Shown here: piece by piece, positions 1 through 3,918 of the stretch
Layout: the number at the start of each line of letters is the position of its first letter
Numbering within the stretch: position 1 is the first letter of the stretch
Origin: Opitutaceae bacterium UBA4094
GTDB lineage: Bacteria; Verrucomicrobiota; Verrucomicrobiia; Opitutales; Opitutaceae
NCBI GenBank assembly: GCA_002382525.1
Contig: DFYA01000101.1
Coordinates: 1-5,267, forward strand
Direction of reading: 5' to 3'
DNA: 5,267 bases
Position numbers and translations under genes: made by a program
Notes under the pieces: generated by a model
What the model was told of the DNA's origin: nothing
The model's input: the letters and a program-made list of their open reading frames with translations, nothing else
Databases searched by the model: none

Positions 1-95
1 TCGATCACGTCGAAGGCGTCGGTCGCGGAGCCTCGCTCCAGCCCGCGTCGCTCTACGTTGACCAAGTGCAACGTCGCACCGGCCGCCCCCCGCAA
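1..95 (-). CDS. 5' end of an unidentified protein, cut by the left edge
   Basis: Only about 31 codons are visible, reading from a possible TTG start at 95 toward base 1 and running off the window. The visible peptide contains LHLVNVERRGLERGSATDAF. I do not recognise the family. The case for coding is that this frame stays open and nearly all its third codon positions are G or C (about 27 of 31). One alternative minus-strand frame hits a stop at 53-55, and the other gives an Arg-rich peptide with poorer third positions. The frame is in phase with the glycosyltransferase stop at 102-104, so it must start after that stop. No ATG exists there; TTG at 95, 71 or 65 are the candidates, and none has a clear ribosome-binding site. 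The tight spacing suggests it is the next gene of the same leftward operon. Confidence 0.4.
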   Translation of the reverse strand, partial: MRGAAGATLHLVNVERRGLERGSATDAFDVI

Positions 96-101
96 CAGTG
101 A

Positions 102-1292
102 TCAGCGCGTGAACTGCGCATACAACTGCGCCAACCGCCCGCTGTTTTTGGCCGCGTCGAAATTCGTCTCCACCCACGCACGTGCGGCGGTCCGCAGCCG
201 CTCCGCCAACGCGTCGTCGTCGCGCAGTTCACGCAACGCCGCCACCCACGCCCCCGCATCCTCCGGCGCCGCGACGCATCCCGTCACGCCTTCGTGAATT
301 GCCTCGGTCGTCGCCGCCGCCGGTGACGTGACCACCAACACGCCCGCGCTCATCGCCTCGGGAATCACATTGGGCAACCCGTCCCGGTCCCCATCCGCCG
401 CCACCACGCCGGTGTGCAGCATCACGTCCGCCCACGCCAAGTGCTCCGCGATCTCCGCCTGCGGACGATGACCGATCAAGGTGACCTCGCGGGCCAACCC
501 CAGCTCCGCAATCATCCGCTCCAACCCCGCACGCAAAGGCCCGTCGCCCGCGATGCGCGCCTCAAACCCCACGCCCGCCGCCTTGAGCGCCGCGTAGATC
601 CTCACCTGATGATCGAGGCCTTTTTTCGGCACGAGACGCGCCACGCACAACAACCGCAACGTTTCCCGCGGCGCGCGCAACGGCTTCAGCGCCGGCAACG
701 AGTTCAGCCCGCGCCGAATGACGTGAATTTTTTCGTCCGCCAATCCCTTCTCCAGCAGCGTGCGCCGCCCCATTTCCGTCGAGGTGTGAATGAAGAGCGC
801 CGGCTCCAGCTTCTCCTTCAACCACCAGTCTCCACCGTCCTGATACAGGTCATACGCGTGCCCCGCGCCGCTGTAGAGGTGCCCGTCGAGCCGCCACAAC
901 AGCCACGCCGCCGTCGCCGGACCTCCGCCCCACACCGCGTGCACATGCGCCGGCCGCAGCCGCCGGAAATGCGCCGCAAAAACCAACCCGAAGCCAAGCC
1001 CCAGCAGGTTCTCGAAAAAGTTCAGCCACGAGGGCGCCCGTCGCGTCGCCACGCCGCGTATCAGCTCCGCCACTACACGCGGCCGACACACCACGACCCA
1101 CGGGAGCAGCCACACGAGGCTTGCCAGTTTCCATTTGGGAAACGCTACGACCGGCATGCCGTGAAATTGCCCGCCGCCACCCCACATCGAGTAGAGCCGC
1201 AGGTGGACGCCGAGCGCGCGCAGCCCCGTCACCTCGCGCTGCAAAAACGTCTCCGTGGACTTGGGGAACGTTGTGAAAACATACGCGATCAC
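102..1292 (-). CDS. GT-B fold glycosyltransferase, family 4 (WcaL/AmsK-like)
   Basis: This 396-residue protein probably moves a sugar from a nucleotide-sugar donor onto a lipid-linked or glycan acceptor on the cytoplasmic side of the membrane. The N-terminal Rossmann domain (about 1-200) opens with IAYVFTTFPKSTETFLQREV, a start typical of exopolysaccharide GT4 enzymes. It also holds VHAVWGGGPAT (about 117-127) and GHAYDLY (144-150). The C-terminal donor-binding domain (about 210-396) has RLVPKKGLD (219-227), IAGDGPLR (247-254) and DGLPNVIPEAMSAG (304-317). In the last motif Asp304 stands at the first position of the usual E-x7-E pair and Glu312 is kept. The frame is open upstream to 1616, but that stretch lies over the ketosynthase 3' end and reads as Arg-rich noise. 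The GTG at 1292 gives the expected N-terminus, 26 bases after the ketosynthase stop. No strong Shine-Dalgarno precedes it, so translation may be coupled. Donor and acceptor cannot be read from the sequence. Confidence 0.88.
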   Translation of the reverse strand: MIAYVFTTFPKSTETFLQREVTGLRALGVHLRLYSMWGGGGQFHGMPVVAFPKWKLASLVWLLPWVVVCRPRVVAELIRGVATRRAPSWLNFFENLLGLGFGLVFAAHFRRLRPAHVHAVWGGGPATAAWLLWRLDGHLYSGAGHAYDLYQDGGDWWLKEKLEPALFIHTSTEMGRRTLLEKGLADEKIHVIRRGLNSLPALKPLRAPRETLRLLCVARLVPKKGLDHQVRIYAALKAAGVGFEARIAGDGPLRAGLERMIAELGLAREVTLIGHRPQAEIAEHLAWADVMLHTGVVAADGDRDGLPNVIPEAMSAGVLVVTSPAAATTEAIHEGVTGCVAAPEDAGAWVAALRELRDDDALAERLRTAARAWVETNFDAAKNSGRLAQLYAQFTR

Positions 1293-1318
1293 CGGCCCGC
1301 CGTCTTGCCTGGATCGAC

Positions 1319-2596
1319 TCACGCGACGGCCTTCATGACCACGCAAACGTTGGCACCGCCGAAGCCGCTGCTGTTGTTCAACACCACGCGCGCCTGCACC
1401 GGCTCGGTCGTGCGCACGATGTTCAAACCCGCGCAAGCCGGATCGAGTTCGCTGATGTGCGCCGAGCCCGGGATAAATCCGCGCTTCAACGCCAGAGCGC
1501 AAAAACCCGCCTCCATCGCGCCGGCCAACGAAAGCCCGTGCCCCGTGAGCGCCTTCGTGCTGCTCACCGCGATGCGTGCCGCATGCTCGCCCAACACCGC
1601 GCGCAACGCCTTGCATTCGGAGGCGTCGCCGATCGCCGTCGAGGTCGCGTGCGCATTGATGTAGTCGATGTCCGCCGGCGTCACGCCGGTCGCCTTCAAC
1701 GCACGCGCCATCGCCTCCGCCAACCCCGCGCCTTCGGGGTGCGAGATCGCCACATTGTGGCCGTCCGAAGCCTGTCCCCAGCCGAGCACCTCAGCGTAGG
1801 GCGTGGCGCCGCGCCGCCGCACCTCCTCTTCGCTTTCGAGCACCAACACCGCCCCGCCGCCCGTGCCGACGAAGCCGTCGTGCTTTTTGTCAAAGGGCCG
1901 CGATGCCGTGCCGGGATCGGGGTTGAGGGAGAGCGCCCGCATCCCGGCAAACGGCAGGATCGTCTCCACGTTTCCGTCCTCGGCGCCGACCACAAACATC
2001 CGCTTTTGCCGCCCGAGCGCAATTTCATCGAAGGCAAACCCCATCGCATGCGCGGACGCCGCGCATGCCGAGGTGAACCCGGTGGAAGCGCCCTTGATTT
2101 TGAAATGCGCCACCAAGTTGAATTGCACCGTGCCGGCGATGCTCGCCACCACGCCGAGCGGATGGCACCGCATCACGCCCTGTTGATACATGCGGTTCAC
2201 CATGCGAGACATGATGCCGGGCGAGCCCGCCGACGCGGCGTAAAGCCCGGTCTCGGTGTTGGAAACATCCTCGGGCGCGAGCTTCGCGTCTGCGATCGCC
2301 TGCTGCAGGGCGCACATCGCGTAAAGCGCATTGGGGCCAAGGCTGCGCAACTGTTCCCGTTTCACCGAGTAGGGCGCGGGAATCACCCAATCTTCCGGAT
2401 CGTCGGCTTCGGTCTGAAATTCACGCACCGGCGCGGTCACTTTCACCGGAATATTTTCACCTTCGAACGCCGGATACCGCACCATACCGTGACGCAGCTC
2501 ACGCAAGCTCTGTTCAACCGCCTCCGCAGTGTTGCCTATGCTGGTGATGAAGCCGAGTCCGGTGATGAAAACGCGCTGGATGGGAGGATGGGACAT
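1319..2596 (-). CDS. Beta-ketoacyl-ACP synthase, FabB/FabF (KAS I/II) type
   Basis: This 425-residue condensing enzyme would join a malonyl-ACP unit to an acyl-ACP in the cytoplasm, elongating the chain by two carbons. The thiolase fold is complete. The nucleophile is Cys178 in TSACAAS. The catalytic histidines are His316 in NAHATSTAIGD and His353 in STKALTGH, the conserved Lys is Lys348, and the glycine-rich end is NSSGFGGAN (408-416). An intact Cys argues against a chain-length-factor subunit. The C-terminal stretch GFIPGSAHISELD...AGLNIV resembles FabB closely, although FabB and FabF paralogues in secondary pathways are hard to separate. I chose the ATG at 2596 because GAGGA lies five bases upstream and MSHPPIQRVFITG is the normal family N-terminus; ATG 2608 and GTG 2656 are in frame but have poorer sites. 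It follows the ACP-dehydratase gene and precedes the glycosyltransferase. That context suggests a dedicated acyl or polyene lipid pathway rather than housekeeping synthesis. Confidence 0.93.
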   Translation of the reverse strand: MSHPPIQRVFITGLGFITSIGNTAEAVEQSLRELRHGMVRYPAFEGENIPVKVTAPVREFQTEADDPEDWVIPAPYSVKREQLRSLGPNALYAMCALQQAIADAKLAPEDVSNTETGLYAASAGSPGIMSRMVNRMYQQGVMRCHPLGVVASIAGTVQFNLVAHFKIKGASTGFTSACAASAHAMGFAFDEIALGRQKRMFVVGAEDGNVETILPFAGMRALSLNPDPGTASRPFDKKHDGFVGTGGGAVLVLESEEEVRRRGATPYAEVLGWGQASDGHNVAISHPEGAGLAEAMARALKATGVTPADIDYINAHATSTAIGDASECKALRAVLGEHAARIAVSSTKALTGHGLSLAGAMEAGFCALALKRGFIPGSAHISELDPACAGLNIVRTTEPVQARVVLNNSSGFGGANVCVVMKAVA

Positions 2597-2601
2597 GTCT
2601 G

Positions 2602-2606
2602 TCCTC
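2602..2606 (-). promoter_or_regulatory. Ribosome binding site of the ketosynthase gene
   Basis: GAGGA on the minus strand ends five bases before the ATG at 2596. It decides between the three in-frame starts (2596, 2608, 2656), since the other two lack a comparable site. Confidence 0.6.
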
Positions 2607-2706
2607 ATGCTCAAAGAAGAGCGCGGCGGATAAAGCTCAAAAACGTCCTCAGTCACATCGGAGCAGCCGCGATCGGAGCGGTGACCGCCGCCACGATGCC
2701 TTCAGA

Positions 2707-2726
2707 CGGCGGAGATATCGCCGCCG
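2707..2726 (-). other. GC-rich inverted repeat between dehydratase and ketosynthase genes
   Basis: A 6-bp perfect inverted repeat (CGGCGG and CCGCCG, 8-base loop) begins about 14 bases after the dehydratase stop, inside the 143-base gap before the ketosynthase. It is not followed by a T-run on the minus strand, so it does not look like a complete intrinsic terminator. It could be an RNA-stability or attenuation hairpin, or simply chance in GC-rich DNA. No convincing promoter is visible in the rest of the gap. Confidence 0.25.
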
Positions 2727-2739
2727 CTGCTCACCAAGC

Positions 2740-3666
2740 TCAGGCCCCTGCGGCCGGGGCGATGACCTTGGGCGCTGCCGGAGCTTCGGGAGCGGCCTCG
2801 GCAACCGGCACGGGCTCGGGAGCCGGAGGGGGTGCATCCACCACACCAAAGGTCAGCGTAATCTCCTCGGCGACAACGGCCTTATCCTGGCCCACGCGAA
2901 TGCTGCCGGTGTAAACCGCCAGCGGCGCCTTCACGCGTTTCGTCTTCAACGTAAGCGTCAACACATCGCCCGGTTTGCACACGCGCGAGCAGCGCACGCC
3001 GTCGGTGGAGGCAAAAAAGATCGTCGAGGGGCTGACCACCTTGCCTTCGTCCACCGGCAAGGCGGACAACAGGTGCAACACCCCGAGCTGCCCCAGCGCC
3101 TCCAACATGATCGACGCGGGCATCACCGGGTTTCCTTTGAAATGCCCGGCCAAGAAGAACTCCTGGCCCGTGATGCGATAATTGGCGGTAGCCTGATGCG
3201 GGCCGACGCGCGCATCGTTTAAAAACAGAAACGGTTCGCCGATCGGCATGATCGCGCGCAACTCGTCGCCAATCAGTGTCTTGGCCGGAGCCGGCGGCGG
3301 CACCCCGCGAGCACGACAATCCACGAAAGTCTTGATGTCGCCGATGGTCACCAACCCGCGCAGCTCCTCGTTCTCGATGCGCGTCTGCGTGACCTCCTCG
3401 ACGAGCATCACGATCTCCATCATCGTAAGTGAATCCAGCCCTAGGTCTTCGATGACACGCAGGTCGTCGCTGTCGCCAGCCGCCAAGCGTGGACGCAGGT
3501 CCGGCTCCACGAAGCGTTCGAAAATCCCTAGGATGATCGCGGGCAGCAGCTGTGTGTCCCCCGTGCTACGAAAGCCGAGTGCGGCCTCCACTGTCGCGGG
3601 CGAACAACGCCGAAGGCTGTCGCGTAAAGTAGTTTCACCGTCCATTTCAGGTGATTGTAAGCGCAT
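2740..3666 (-). CDS. ACP-FabZ fusion: acyl carrier domain plus hotdog 3-hydroxyacyl-ACP dehydratase
   Basis: This 308-residue cytoplasmic protein appears to combine a carrier and a dehydratase. After about 40 leader residues, an acyl carrier domain spans about 40-118. Its DLGLDSLTMMEIVMLVEE motif has Ser79 as the expected 4'-phosphopantetheine site. A Pro/Ala linker (121-128) leads to a hotdog domain (about 133-275). FLAGHFKGNPVMPASIMLEA holds His175 and Glu189, the FabZ-type dyad; FabA would have Asp in place of Glu, and FabZ usually has Pro where Lys177 sits. FabZ enzymes remove water from 3-hydroxyacyl-ACP to give trans-2-enoyl-ACP. The last 32 residues are almost all Pro, Ala, Val and Glu and look disordered. 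Stand-alone FabZ is about 150 residues and ACP about 80, so the length fits a fusion. I chose ATG 3666, with GAGG eight bases upstream. ATG 3708 (322 residues) and TTG 3723 are in frame without good sites. It is first in the leftward operon. Confidence 0.9.
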   Translation of the reverse strand: MRLQSPEMDGETTLRDSLRRCSPATVEAALGFRSTGDTQLLPAIILGIFERFVEPDLRPRLAAGDSDDLRVIEDLGLDSLTMMEIVMLVEEVTQTRIENEELRGLVTIGDIKTFVDCRARGVPPPAPAKTLIGDELRAIMPIGEPFLFLNDARVGPHQATANYRITGQEFFLAGHFKGNPVMPASIMLEALGQLGVLHLLSALPVDEGKVVSPSTIFFASTDGVRCSRVCKPGDVLTLTLKTKRVKAPLAVYTGSIRVGQDKAVVAEEITLTFGVVDAPPPAPEPVPVAEAAPEAPAAPKVIAPAAGA

Positions 3667-3674
3667 ATCGGGCG

Positions 3675-3678
3675 CCTC
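3675..3678 (-). promoter_or_regulatory. Ribosome binding site of the ACP-dehydratase gene
   Basis: GAGG on the minus strand lies eight bases before the ATG at 3666. No similar site precedes the in-frame ATG at 3708, the TTG at 3723 or the ATG at 3645, so this site favours 3666 as the start. Confidence 0.5.
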
Positions 3679-3743
3679 AACGCAAGCCACGGTTAAGAGA
3701 TCTGGCATGTTCTGGAAGGGCAACTTGTTAGGCGGGCGAATTA

Positions 3744-3749
3744 TTTATA
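3744..3749 (-). promoter_or_regulatory. Possible -10 element of the leftward operon
   Basis: The minus strand reads TATAAATAAT here, the most AT-rich stretch of an otherwise GC-rich window. TATAAA at 3749-3744 would place a transcript start near 3737, about 70 bases before the chosen ATG at 3666. No good -35 hexamer lies 16-18 bases upstream; TTGAAA is present but only five bases away, too close for a sigma-70 pair. The same stretch on the plus strand has TTGTTA (3725-3730) and TATAGA (3746-3751) with a short 15-base spacer, so it may also serve the rightward gene. Confidence 0.3.
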
Positions 3750-3810
3750 GAGGTTTTCAACTACTCCCATCGGAAGTGAGGGGCGGAGACAAACGCGTGA
3801 AACCGCAACT

Positions 3811-3878
3811 CAACCTCGTGAGTCGCACAGATCGCTCCGCCCGATTCCGGTTCCCTGCGTCCCTCACGGGCGAGGTTG
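3811..3878 (+). promoter_or_regulatory. Inverted repeat in the leader of the dehydrogenase gene
   Basis: CAACCTCG at 3811-3818 is the exact reverse complement of CGAGGTTG at 3871-3878. The next four bases (TGAG, 3819-3822) pair with CTCA at 3863-3866 after a four-base bulge. The right arm contains GAGG (3872-3875), the best Shine-Dalgarno-like sequence near the ATG codons at 3881 and 3889, so pairing could hide it. A second perfect 8-bp repeat, GGGCGGAG (3781-3788) with CTCCGCCC (3835-3842), interleaves with the first, so the two would form a pseudoknot or exclude each other. It matches no riboswitch class I know, and chance is possible at this GC content. Confidence 0.25.
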
Positions 3879-3880
3879 CC

Positions 3881-3892
3881 ATGCCCCGATGA
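3881..3892 (+). CDS. Possible three-codon leader ORF (Met-Pro-Arg)
   Basis: ATG CCC CGA TGA sits five bases after GAGG (3872-3875), an ideal spacing. Its stop overlaps the in-frame ATG at 3889 of the downstream gene as ATGA, a typical arrangement for translational coupling. It could be a minimal upstream ORF or a chance product of the sequence; nothing else supports translation. Confidence 0.15.
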   Translation: MPR

Positions 3893-3918
3893 ACCGCCCA
3901 CTCAGGACGCCCACCATC

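Noticed and set aside
1293..1616. N-terminal extension of the glycosyltransferase to an upstream start
   Set aside because: The extra 108 residues are Gly/Arg-rich and overlap the ketosynthase 3' end out of frame. The family N-terminus begins exactly at the GTG at 1292.
414..1664. A 416-codon plus-strand open frame opposite the glycosyltransferase
   Set aside because: Its product is rich in Arg, Gln and Pro and is antisense to a well-supported GT4 gene spanning most of it.
2707..2726. Rho-independent terminator after the dehydratase gene
   Set aside because: The GC stem is only 6 bp and no T-run follows it on the minus strand.
1457..2914. A 485-codon plus-strand open frame across the ketosynthase and part of the dehydratase
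   Set aside because: Its product is Arg/His-rich without any domain signature, and it is antisense to two genes with intact catalytic motifs.
3436..3534. Two CCTAGG palindromes inside the ACP domain as a regulatory or recombination repeat
   Set aside because: They are short, lie within well-conserved coding sequence (the second near GIFERF codons), and have no flanking symmetry.
3667..3723. Longer N-terminus of the ACP-dehydratase from ATG 3708 or TTG 3723
   Set aside because: Neither has a Shine-Dalgarno sequence, while ATG 3666 has GAGG at eight bases. ATG 3708 remains possible.
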